Positions 16,565-24,212 of a DNA stretch of 59,844 nucleotides are shown here, in pieces. This DNA is from Peptococcaceae bacterium CEB3 (lineage in GTDB: Bacteria > Bacillota > Desulfitobacteriia > Desulfitobacteriales > Desulfitobacteriaceae), in contig LDXJ01000042.1 in assembly GCA_001029295.1 (NCBI GenBank), forward strand, positions 81-59,924, given 5' to 3'. How positions within the stretch are numbered: the stretch's first letter is position 1; every line of letters begins with the position of its first letter. The notes under the pieces were generated by a model, which was given only the letters and a program-made list of their open reading frames with translations, had not been told where the DNA came from and searched no databases. The position numbers and the translations under genes were made by a program.

Positions 16565-17632
16565 TTATCTTAAGGAGCTAAGGTATCCCTTATAAGTCGC
16601 CTTGTTGTAAGGAGGCACAATTTTCCCGTCAATAATGTCCTGTTGTACCTTTTTCGTTTTGTTGATGACATCCTGACCGCACATCTTGATCGCTTGAGCG
16701 GTGTATGGAATTCCTACGCCGCCGTCTTTCAGGCCATAGCTAATCGTCTGCCCGCCGACTTTTTGCCCTTTCATGACATCTTTGGAGATGAGTTCGACCG
16801 CGTCATTGACATTTTTCAAGGCGGAGGTCAGAACATTGTTGGGAGCGAGCTTGGATTGGTCCATATCTACACCCTCGCAGAGCTTGTTTTCGGCCTTTGC
16901 TTCCGCAATCATGCCTTGCCCGACATTACCCGCGGCCGCAAAAACGATATCTGCGCCCTGTGCATACATGTGCTGGGCAATGGCCTTGCCCAAGGATGCA
17001 TCACTGAAGGAGTTTGCATACTGGACATTCACTGCAATGTTCTTGCCGAGCTCTTTGGCCCCATAAGCGACACCCGCTCTGAAACCGTACTCAAATTCAT
17101 CAATGACAGTCCCCGGAACCCCACCGATAAATCCGACTTTGTCAGTCTTGGTCTTCAGTGCGGCAATGTAACCGACCAGGAAGGAAGATTCTTGAGCCCG
17201 GAAGAGTACACAAGTGAGATTACTCGGCGTGGGAGTGATCGAGTCGTCCACAATCGCAAAATTAACTTTAGGATACGCTTTAGCCGAGGCTTTGACGGCA
17301 TCGGCCATCAGATACCCGATAGCCCACACGAGATTGTAGTTGTTGCTTGCAAACTGGTTCAAGTTGGGAGAATAATCGGAGCTTTGGCTTGATTCCAAGT
17401 ATTTGACCTGAACGCCGGGATTTTCTTGGCCGAACTTCTGCAGGCCGTTCCAAGCCCCCTCGTTGAAGGATTGGTCATTGATCCCCCCAACGTCCGTCAC
17501 CATACCATCCTTGAATGTCGTTTTGGCCGCCCCAGAAGGTGCCCCGGGCGTTGAACCTGAGGAACAGCCCGAGAGCAAAACCGCAACAATGGCCAGAGAA
17601 GTGACAATACTGAGCGCTTTTTTCCCTTTCAT
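16565..17632 (-). CDS. nupN: BMP-family nucleoside-binding lipoprotein
   Basis: This is the extracellular substrate-binding subunit of the nucleoside ABC importer (PnrA/Med/NupN family), 355 residues. The signal peptide ends in the lipobox LLSGC (Cys about 23), followed by a Ser/Gly/Pro linker. The mature part shows the family landmarks VTDVGGINDQSFNEGAWNGL, FAIVDDS, KVGFIGGVPG and ADIVFAAAGNVGQG. These match the PnrA purine-nucleoside receptor, so nucleosides are the likely ligand. It starts at ATG 17632 with AAAGGGGGA upstream. It sits between deoD and the ATPase gene, with hairpins on both sides. Confidence 0.93.
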   Translation of the reverse strand: MKGKKALSIVTSLAIVAVLLSGCSSGSTPGAPSGAAKTTFKDGMVTDVGGINDQSFNEGAWNGLQKFGQENPGVQVKYLESSQSSDYSPNLNQFASNNYNLVWAIGYLMADAVKASAKAYPKVNFAIVDDSITPTPSNLTCVLFRAQESSFLVGYIAALKTKTDKVGFIGGVPGTVIDEFEYGFRAGVAYGAKELGKNIAVNVQYANSFSDASLGKAIAQHMYAQGADIVFAAAGNVGQGMIAEAKAENKLCEGVDMDQSKLAPNNVLTSALKNVNDAVELISKDVMKGQKVGGQTISYGLKDGGVGIPYTAQAIKMCGQDVINKTKKVQQDIIDGKIVPPYNKATYKGYLSSLR

Positions 17633-17656
17633 GTGTAATCCCCCTTTTTTTATTAC

Positions 17657-17695
17657 CGGCCTTTAACTGACTGGCCCAGTCACAGTTATCGGCCG
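17657..17695 (-). promoter_or_regulatory. Long hairpin in the deoD-nupN spacer
   Basis: Arms CGGCC, TAACTG and ACTGG pair with CCAGT, CAGTTA and GGCCG around a single central base, with small bulges. The hairpin lies between the deoD stop and the lipoprotein ribosome site. On the minus strand it is followed by an A-run rather than a T-run, so it is not a classical terminator. It may protect the 5' end of a processed nupN message. Confidence 0.5.
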
Positions 17696-17724
17696 ATTTA
17701 ACGGATTATGAAGAGAGTACTCTT

Positions 17725-18429
17725 TCAAGCAATCTCCAGCGCGAGTTCCATCATTTGCCGAAATGAAGTCTGTCGCTCTTCTGAAGTGCATTCCTTCCCA
17801 GTGAACGGGCAGTCGGAAATGGTACAGATACAGAGAGTATTCTTTCCGCTCCTGGCCGCATTCATGTACAAGGCCGCGGCCTCCATTTCCACCGCCAGAA
17901 CCCCCATCTTCTGCCACTGAGCCAAGCTCGCGGCGTCATCATAGAACGTATCCGAAGAGAAAATGTTGCCAATCTTGTAATTCAGCCTCATCTCGTCCGC
18001 CCGTTTGACCGCTTTGCTCAGGAGCGCATAAGAGGCGATCGGTGCATAAACCCCTGGAAGTCCGAACTGGGCACAGTAGTTCGAATTTGTGCAGGCACCC
18101 ATGGCAATCACGATGTCTTTCAGATCTAGCGTAGGATCAATAGCCCCGGCCGAGCCGATCCGGATAATATTGTCAACTCCATAGAAATTAAATAACTCGT
18201 AAGAATATATACCCATAGACGGCATGCCCATACCGCTGGCCATAACCGAAACTTGCTTGCCATGGTAAGATCCAGTATAGCCCTTTATCCCCCTGACGTT
18301 GTTGACTAAAACGGCCTTTTCCAAATATGTCTCAGCAACAAATTGGGCCCTTAGCGGGTCCCCGGGCATCAACACCGTCCCGGCAAAATCCCCCGCCTCG
18401 GCGCTGATGTGCGGTGTCGGTATACTCAT
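17725..18429 (-). CDS. deoD: Purine nucleoside phosphorylase, DeoD type
   Basis: This is a hexameric purine nucleoside phosphorylase that converts purine (deoxy)nucleosides and phosphate to base and (deoxy)ribose 1-phosphate. The 234-residue length is standard. Conserved features are TPHISAEAGDFAGTVLMPGDPLRAQ at the start, the phosphate-site arginine in IIRIGSAGA, EMEAAALY and the catalytic Asp in ISDCPFTGKE. It is the first enzyme gene after the lacI-type regulator, with GAGGAGGA before the ATG. It acts on nucleosides brought in by the importer that follows. Confidence 0.95.
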   Translation of the reverse strand: MSIPTPHISAEAGDFAGTVLMPGDPLRAQFVAETYLEKAVLVNNVRGIKGYTGSYHGKQVSVMASGMGMPSMGIYSYELFNFYGVDNIIRIGSAGAIDPTLDLKDIVIAMGACTNSNYCAQFGLPGVYAPIASYALLSKAVKRADEMRLNYKIGNIFSSDTFYDDAASLAQWQKMGVLAVEMEAAALYMNAARSGKNTLCICTISDCPFTGKECTSEERQTSFRQMMELALEIA

Positions 18430-18531
18430 AACACAATCCTCCTCTTCTACCTGTCTGATACAGGCCTTCCGGGACTGAAACCCAGACTTATCCGCGGCCC
18501 AAGCGGCTCCGCCACGCTGCGGACTAGTGAA

Positions 18532-19572
18532 TCAATCCAGCGGGCCGGTCCCGCGTGGAGCCGCCGTACTCTCCCGTACGATCAGGCTGGGCTCAAGCAC
18601 GTCGCACCTACGCGGCAACTCCCTGTTCGCAACTCTCTCAATCAGCAGTTGCACCGCTCTTTCACCCATCTGGCGGATGGGAAGCGCCACCGAAGTCAAG
18701 GGCGCGTAAAGCATCTTGGAAAAGAAAATATCATCAAAACCTACCACCGACATTTGGTCGGGAATCCCGATCCCTCTATCTTTCAAACACTGGTAAACGC
18801 CATAAGCCATCAAGTCGTTAAAGGCGTAGATAGCTGTGACCGACGGATCCGCTGTCAGAATTCTCTCCGTCCCTGCATACCCGGACTCAATGTGATAATC
18901 CCCTTCGACCACAAGCTCTGGCCTGAACTCTACTCCGTTTTCCGCGAATACGTCCTTAAGCCCCTTAAGCCGGCGGCCGGTAGCCTCCAGGTGGGAAGGT
19001 CCCGTAATGCACCCCACCTTGCGATGCCCCAGTTTCAATAAGTGATCCGCTGCCAGGCGACTGCCCTTTTCGTGGTTGACATTCAAACAGTCAGCCATAA
19101 CCAGCCGGTCCACCCTTTCAATTAAGACCACTGGGAGAGTGTGATTTTGTAAAAAGTCGGAAAGGACTTTCATCTTTTCGTCTCGAATTTCATCAGACAA
19201 GGTCATGACGACGCCATCCACATTCTTACTGGCCAAAAGTTTGAGAGAACGCATCGTCTGTTCGTAGCTGTCTCCGGTGTCACAAAGTATAATATCAAAC
19301 GCGTACGCGGACGCTTTGGCACTTATTCCTTTCGACAGTTCCGCGAAAAAGGGATTCGCGATATCCATTATGACGAGGCCGAGTGTTTTCGTCTCCTTTG
19401 TCACGAGACTGACCGCCATTTGATTGGGAATATAGTTCAGTTCCCGCGCCGTATCAAAAATGAGTTGCCTGGTCTTGGGGGAAATCCGCGATTGCTTGTT
19501 ATTTAAAACAAGAGAAACTGTGGTGATCGACAATCCTGTTCTAGCCGCAATGTCCTTTATCGTCGCCGTCAT
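18532..19572 (-). CDS. LacI-family transcriptional regulator
   Basis: Residues 1-50 are a LacI helix-turn-helix and hinge (TIKDIAARTGLSITTVSLVLNNK). Residues 60-346 are a periplasmic-binding-protein-like sensor with the family segments GLVIMDIANPFFAELSKG and PDQMSVVGFDDI. It is the promoter-proximal gene of the nucleoside/pseudouridine operon and is most likely its repressor. The inducer could be ribose, a nucleoside or a purine base. A LacI-type half-palindrome lies 68 bases upstream of its start. Confidence 0.9.
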   Translation of the reverse strand: MTATIKDIAARTGLSITTVSLVLNNKQSRISPKTRQLIFDTARELNYIPNQMAVSLVTKETKTLGLVIMDIANPFFAELSKGISAKASAYAFDIILCDTGDSYEQTMRSLKLLASKNVDGVVMTLSDEIRDEKMKVLSDFLQNHTLPVVLIERVDRLVMADCLNVNHEKGSRLAADHLLKLGHRKVGCITGPSHLEATGRRLKGLKDVFAENGVEFRPELVVEGDYHIESGYAGTERILTADPSVTAIYAFNDLMAYGVYQCLKDRGIGIPDQMSVVGFDDIFFSKMLYAPLTSVALPIRQMGERAVQLLIERVANRELPRRCDVLEPSLIVRESTAAPRGTGPLD

Positions 19573-19639
19573 ATGGACCCCTTTTTTGAGATTTTGGTTG
19601 TTAAGATTTAGGCTATTAAATTTAGGTTGTTGATTTAGG

Positions 19640-19651
19640 TCAAACGTTTTA
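19640..19651. promoter_or_regulatory. Candidate LacI-family operator TCAAACGTTTTA
   Basis: The core AAACGTTT is a perfect palindrome centred on CG, the hallmark of LacI-family operators. It lies in front of the lacI-type gene and so would give autoregulation of the whole nucleoside operon. It also faces the divergent nucleotidase gene. Confidence 0.5.
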
Positions 19652-20116
19652 CCGAGCAGATAATACCATTTGGCTGTCAGAATGTCAACAAAATACTAGC
19701 AACGCTGCCTTTACTGGGCAGCGACCCGTCGGATGCTTTCCTCTGGCCAGGCACGTCTGCCGATCTCGCCCCTCGGCTTCTTCCACGCCAAGAGGCATCT
19801 CGCAATCCTTCCTTTTCATAATTCGCTGTCGTACGAACTCTGCATTATTTGCCAAATTTCTATTTACTTCTACCGCGATCAATGCTATGCTTTTCCATGG
19901 TAAAACCTTTTATCATCTGCCTCAACGCCAATGTCAACCAAACTTGTTAGAGCCAGCTGTGAGGCCACCCGGTATGAGACCCTTTGCCTCGATGAGAAAG
20001 GGGGCGATATGTGCAGATATTTCTTAATATTAAGACTGGCTGGGCAGGCTCAGTGTTTTCTATTAAAGCCGTCACCTTCTTAGACAGTTGCGAGACTTTT
20101 CTTCAAGTGCCTAACG

Positions 20117-20132
20117 CATTGATCGATCAATG
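20117..20132. promoter_or_regulatory. Perfect 16-base palindrome upstream of the nucleotidase gene
   Basis: CATTGATCGATCAATG reads the same on both strands and lies 84 bases before the nucleotidase start. Its TTGATC could also act as a -35 element, so a repressor bound here would block a promoter. No cognate regulator is identified. Confidence 0.45.
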
Positions 20133-20215
20133 TGGATTTACCGATCCTAACAACCGAACGCGATATAAAGGTTCTCTAATTAATGAAAAAGCCAATTAGG
20201 AGGAGAAAACAAGAC

Positions 20216-23200
20216 ATGCAGAGAAAAAAGAGCATATTTTCTCGGCTCAAGGGCCAAAAAGTACTGAGTCTGGTCCTGGTGTTCGGCATGATCATAACCA
20301 TGGTTGCTGGTATTCCCCAGACGGCTTCGGCCACCACAAGCGGAACGGGGAAAACCTTTGACTTTATCGAGGTAACAGACTTTCACGGGGCACTTCAAGG
20401 CAGCGGTAAATTAAGCGACGGGACACCGATCACTCAGCAAATCGCCGGGGTCCTGGCTCAACAGATCAAAGCGATCAAGGCAGCTAATCCCGACACAGTT
20501 GTTTTGTCGGGCGGGGACATGTTTCAGGGCACACCAGTCTCCAATGTGCTCAAAGGCCAGCCAGTCATAGACATGATGAACAGTATTGGTTTTGATGCCA
20601 TGACTTTGGGCAATCATGAGTATGACTGGGGAATTGACTCCGTCATCAACACCAAAAAAGCCACCTTAATGAATTCGTCGATTCCGGTTCTCGCCTGCAA
20701 TGTTTACGATAAGACTACCGGCCGCCCAGTTGACTACACCAAGCCTGACGTCATGTTAAGCAAAGATGGCGTCAAAATAGGGGTTATCGGTGTAGTTGAC
20801 AACAAGGAATTTGAGACCTCCATCACCCCTAAATACATTGCCAATATTGATTTCAAAAACCCAGCTCCTATCGTGAACGACTTGGCCAAACAGTTAAGAA
20901 ACCAAGGTGCCCAAATTGTGGTCGTGGTCGCTCACATGGGAGCGTTCACCAACAAAAGCGGCGTGACCACAGGCAACCTAATCGATTTCGCCAAACAAGT
21001 TTCTGGGGTCGACGCGATCTTTGGCGGGCATACACATACGATCGTTACGACAAAAGTAAACGGAATCCCGGTTGGAGTAGCCAACCACGCCGGTCAGGGC
21101 TATATTGACTTGAAGATCACTCTGAATCCGGATGGCACGGTTAGCAGCGGGAACATGGTCTATAAAAACGACCAGCCCCTATACAATGTCAAGAATCCGA
21201 ACGTCGATCCGGCTGTGCAGGCTATTGTCGACAAAGCGGTAAAAGCGATCGGCCCGAAATTCAACCAAGTCATCGGCACGGCGGCTGTGGACTTGACGCG
21301 GACACAGAGCGCCGCTCCCTACGGGGACTCGAGTCTGGGCAACTGGGTAGCCGAAGTAACGAAAGACGCAGGTAAAACCGACTTTGGTTTTACCAATAAC
21401 GGCGGGCTGCGCTGCGATATTCCTAAAGGGAATATCACCCTGGGAGAAATCTACCAGCTTTGGCCGTTTGATGACACGATCTATACCATGAATATGACAG
21501 GGACTCAAATTAAAACGGTGCTGGAGGAAGCTGTCCAGGACGGTGGAAAAGGAATTCAAGTAGCGGGCCTCACGTTCAGATACAATCCAGGTAAACCTAC
21601 CATGCAACGGGTCACTGACATGAAAAAGTCTGATGGAACGCCGATTGACCCAGGCAAGACCTATTCCGTGGCAACCAACGATTTCATGGGAACAGGCGGC
21701 GACGGATTCAAAGGATTTGTTGATCCGTCCATTAAGGCAACAGACACCTTTCAATTGGTCAGGGACGCCTTGAGCAACGCCATAAAACAGCAAAAGACAA
21801 TTACTTCCGCAATTGATCACAGAATCCAACCCGATACGGCCATAATCACCGTCTTGGCGACTTCCGATGTGCACGGCCACATCTTTCCCTGGAGTTACAG
21901 CGCCGCCAAGCCCGCCAACCAGGGCCTGGCCAAGGTATCCACCTATGTCAATGAAGTGAGGGCGAGCAATCCCAATGTCGTGTTGGTTGATAACGGAGAC
22001 AGTATTCAAGGCACCCCGCTTTCCTATTACTATGATAAAATCGATACCAAGTCGGAATATCCTTTCGCCAAGGTCATGGGGGCAATGCACTACGATACCT
22101 GGACTCTGGGAAATCACGAATTCAATTACGGTCTGGGCGTATTAAACCGCGTCATCAGTGACATGAGAAAAGAACACATTCATGTACTATCAGCCAATAC
22201 TTATAAAGCAGACGGGTCCAATTTTGTCGACCCCTATTATCTGAAGACGCTTTCCACCTCCCAAGGTGATGTTAAAGTAGGGATTTTAGGTCTGACGACC
22301 AAATGCATCCCCGACTGGGAAGATAAGTCCCATTATGCGGGACTAACCTTCAAAGACCTCGTTGACGAAGCCAATAAATGGGTACCCAAAATGAGAGCAG
22401 CCGGGGCCAATATCGTCGTAGTGGCTATGCACTCCGGCGAAGAATCTCCTTCGGACACGATTCCGGAAAACGAAGTTAAAGCAGTCGCCACCGGTGTGAA
22501 TGGGATTGATGCCATTGTTGCCGGACACACGCACGCTTTATTCGGACAGCATACCTACACCGACCCTGCCGGCAAAAAGGTCATTGTCACGGAACCCGGC
22601 AAGTGGGCCCAGGATGTGTCTCAGATTGATCTCACCGTTTCCCAAAACGCAAAGGGCCAGCCCGTTCTCGTCAATGCGGCAAGCAAGGTTGTGCCGATGG
22701 ATGACAGTGTCCCAGCAGACCCGGCCATCCTCAAACTGGCACAGCCCTATCAGGATGCGACTTTGGCCTATATTGCTACCAAGATCGGAACTGCTACCGG
22801 TGATTTTCTCGGCGCCAAACAGCTAACCCAAGAGACAGCCTTGATGGATCTGATTAATAAGGTCCAAAAGCACTATGCCAAGACCGAGCTGTCCATAGCC
22901 GCTCCGCTTAGCAATACAGCTAAAATTGCCAAAGGGGATGTGACGATTCAGGACTTAATGGGCGTCTACGTATTTGAAAACTATCTCTATGGCATTAAGA
23001 TGACAGGCAAACAGCTGAAGGATTGGATGGAATGGTCAGCCCGCTACTACCAGCAGGTTTCCTCCGCGAAGGCACCGATTACGAAGGACAAGACTCTGAA
23101 TGTTCCGGACTACAACCTCGACCAGTTGTACGGAGCCACGTATACTATTGACTTAACCCAACCAGCCGGCCAGCGGATCAAGAACCTCGAAGTCAACGGG

Positions 23201-23869
23201 AAACCCGTAAAAGACACTGATGTGTTCACGGTGGCCATCAACAACTACCGCTTCAACGGGGGCGGCGGTTTTATGAAAGCAGCCGGCATCACAAATCCCG
23301 CAGTAACGTTTGATTCAGCAAAACAGTACGGTGATGACGGACAGGTGCGCAACTTGATGATCAAATATATTCAAGACAAAAAGACGATTACCCCCACTGT
23401 GGCGCACGATTGGACCATTTCCACTACTCCCGTCACCGCCACAAGTCCCGCTCAAAATTCCGGCTCCGGTGCAGGGGAGACAACCGGTACACATGTTCAA
23501 GTCACTGTCTCATCTCTCAACTTGCGGACCGGACCGGGATTAAACTACTCTGTCGCCAGCTCCCTTCCCCGGGGCAGTGTCGTAACCCTGCTGACAGCCA
23601 CAGGTGCATGGGATCGGATTAACTACCAAGGCAAAACCTATTATGTCTACGCAAAGTATGTCCAGCCGGTGAGCGGCAGTGTCATTAGAACCGTTAAGGT
23701 CATCGCCGGGATAGGGCTAAACGTCAGGAACAGAGCCAGTTTATCTGCCGGCGTCGTCGGGGCCCTTCCTTATGGAACGACGATCCAAGTCGTAGGTGTT
23801 GAAGGTAGTTGGTACAAGATTCTCTACCACGGTCGCGATGCCTTTGTCTATTCCAAATACGCCGCTTAA
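20216..23869 (+). CDS. Secreted double-headed 5'-nucleotidase/2',3'-cyclic phosphodiesterase with two SH3b domains
   Basis: A 1217-residue secreted protein with a signal peptide ending near QTASA. Unit 1 (about 45-545) is a metallophosphoesterase plus 5'-nucleotidase C domain, with DFHG, SGGDMFQGTP, LGNHEYDWG, GGHTHT and NNGGLRCD, UshA-like. Unit 2 (about 550-1080) repeats the plan in CpdB style (TSDVHGHIFPW, DNGDSIQGTPL, LGNHEFNYG, AGHTHALFG, FENYLYGIKMTG). Two bacterial SH3 domains end the protein (LNLRTGPGLNYSV and LNVRNRASLS), which probably hold it on peptidoglycan. It should release nucleosides and phosphate from nucleotides and 2',3'-cyclic nucleotides outside the cell, next to a nucleoside importer. 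The start at 20216 has GGAGGAG 10 bases upstream; an ATG at 20183 is less likely. Confidence 0.92.
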   Translation: MQRKKSIFSRLKGQKVLSLVLVFGMIITMVAGIPQTASATTSGTGKTFDFIEVTDFHGALQGSGKLSDGTPITQQIAGVLAQQIKAIKAANPDTVVLSGGDMFQGTPVSNVLKGQPVIDMMNSIGFDAMTLGNHEYDWGIDSVINTKKATLMNSSIPVLACNVYDKTTGRPVDYTKPDVMLSKDGVKIGVIGVVDNKEFETSITPKYIANIDFKNPAPIVNDLAKQLRNQGAQIVVVVAHMGAFTNKSGVTTGNLIDFAKQVSGVDAIFGGHTHTIVTTKVNGIPVGVANHAGQGYIDLKITLNPDGTVSSGNMVYKNDQPLYNVKNPNVDPAVQAIVDKAVKAIGPKFNQVIGTAAVDLTRTQSAAPYGDSSLGNWVAEVTKDAGKTDFGFTNNGGLRCDIPKGNITLGEIYQLWPFDDTIYTMNMTGTQIKTVLEEAVQDGGKGIQVAGLTFRYNPGKPTMQRVTDMKKSDGTPIDPGKTYSVATNDFMGTGGDGFKGFVDPSIKATDTFQLVRDALSNAIKQQKTITSAIDHRIQPDTAIITVLATSDVHGHIFPWSYSAAKPANQGLAKVSTYVNEVRASNPNVVLVDNGDSIQGTPLSYYYDKIDTKSEYPFAKVMGAMHYDTWTLGNHEFNYGLGVLNRVISDMRKEHIHVLSANTYKADGSNFVDPYYLKTLSTSQGDVKVGILGLTTKCIPDWEDKSHYAGLTFKDLVDEANKWVPKMRAAGANIVVVAMHSGEESPSDTIPENEVKAVATGVNGIDAIVAGHTHALFGQHTYTDPAGKKVIVTEPGKWAQDVSQIDLTVSQNAKGQPVLVNAASKVVPMDDSVPADPAILKLAQPYQDATLAYIATKIGTATGDFLGAKQLTQETALMDLINKVQKHYAKTELSIAAPLSNTAKIAKGDVTIQDLMGVYVFENYLYGIKMTGKQLKDWMEWSARYYQQVSSAKAPITKDKTLNVPDYNLDQLYGATYTIDLTQPAGQRIKNLEVNGKPVKDTDVFTVAINNYRFNGGGGFMKAAGITNPAVTFDSAKQYGDDGQVRNLMIKYIQDKKTITPTVAHDWTISTTPVTATSPAQNSGSGAGETTGTHVQVTVSSLNLRTGPGLNYSVASSLPRGSVVTLLTATGAWDRINYQGKTYYVYAKYVQPVSGSVIRTVKVIAGIGLNVRNRASLSAGVVGALPYGTTIQVVGVEGSWYKILYHGRDAFVYSKYAA

Positions 23870-23905
23870 GCGAACCGCCGGAAAGGCTAAAATCGAAGGA
23901 GCAGC

Positions 23906-23940
23906 AAAGAGCCGTAATCCCGAAGGGAAGGCGGCTCTTT
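23906..23940 (+). terminator. Rho-independent terminator of the nucleotidase gene
   Basis: AAAGAGCCG and CGGCTCTTT form a 9-base stem around a 17-base loop, followed by TTTGTTCT. It lies 37 bases after the nucleotidase stop. Confidence 0.8.
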
Positions 23941-24059
23941 GTTCTCCATCACTTATTGTTCTCCATCACTTATGACCACGTCATCCAAAACGGCCTGAGC
24001 GGTTTTCTCCGCTTGCGCCAAGGCAGTAGCGGCCGGAATATTTTCTATTTCTACCTCAC

Positions 24060-24138
24060 TTCCCGCAAGGTGACTCCCCCTTTATTTCTTGCGCAAATTC
24101 TGTTAGGTTTATCTTAATAGAATCTGAGAATTTCTCAG
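24060..24138 (+). promoter_or_regulatory. pucR upstream region, copy 2 of the mmsA control region
   Basis: This stretch nearly matches 9266-9434 but lacks the 90-base palindromic element. It keeps TTCCCGCAAGGTGAC, which in copy 1 is the mmsA start and ribosome site; on the minus strand the TTG here is followed within six codons by TAG, so it is a start-site relic. It also keeps AATTCTGTTA (24096-24105) and the palindrome TGAGAATTTCTCA (24125-24137). The shared palindrome suggests one regulator, perhaps PucR itself, controls both genes. Confidence 0.65.
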
Positions 24139-24212
24139 CCACGAGAACGTGAGTCCCACCCTTGGGTAAAGCGCCCAAAGAAAGCCGGTAAGACGGGAGG
24201 CCTGGACGTTCT

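Larger units (their letters stand above)
19573..20215. other. Divergent control region between the nucleoside operon and the nucleotidase gene
   Basis: This 640-base region carries the lacI-proximal operator, a GCTGCC-N6-GGGCAGC hairpin (about 19702-19720), the palindromes TCTTAATATTAAGA (20022-20035) and CATTGATCGATCAATG (20117-20132), and a possible 24-codon frame at 20010-20084 (MCRYFLILRLAG..., preceded by AAAGGGGG). Just before the nucleotidase start, CTAATT and AATTAG flank the ribosome site. No complete gene is evident. Confidence 0.45.
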
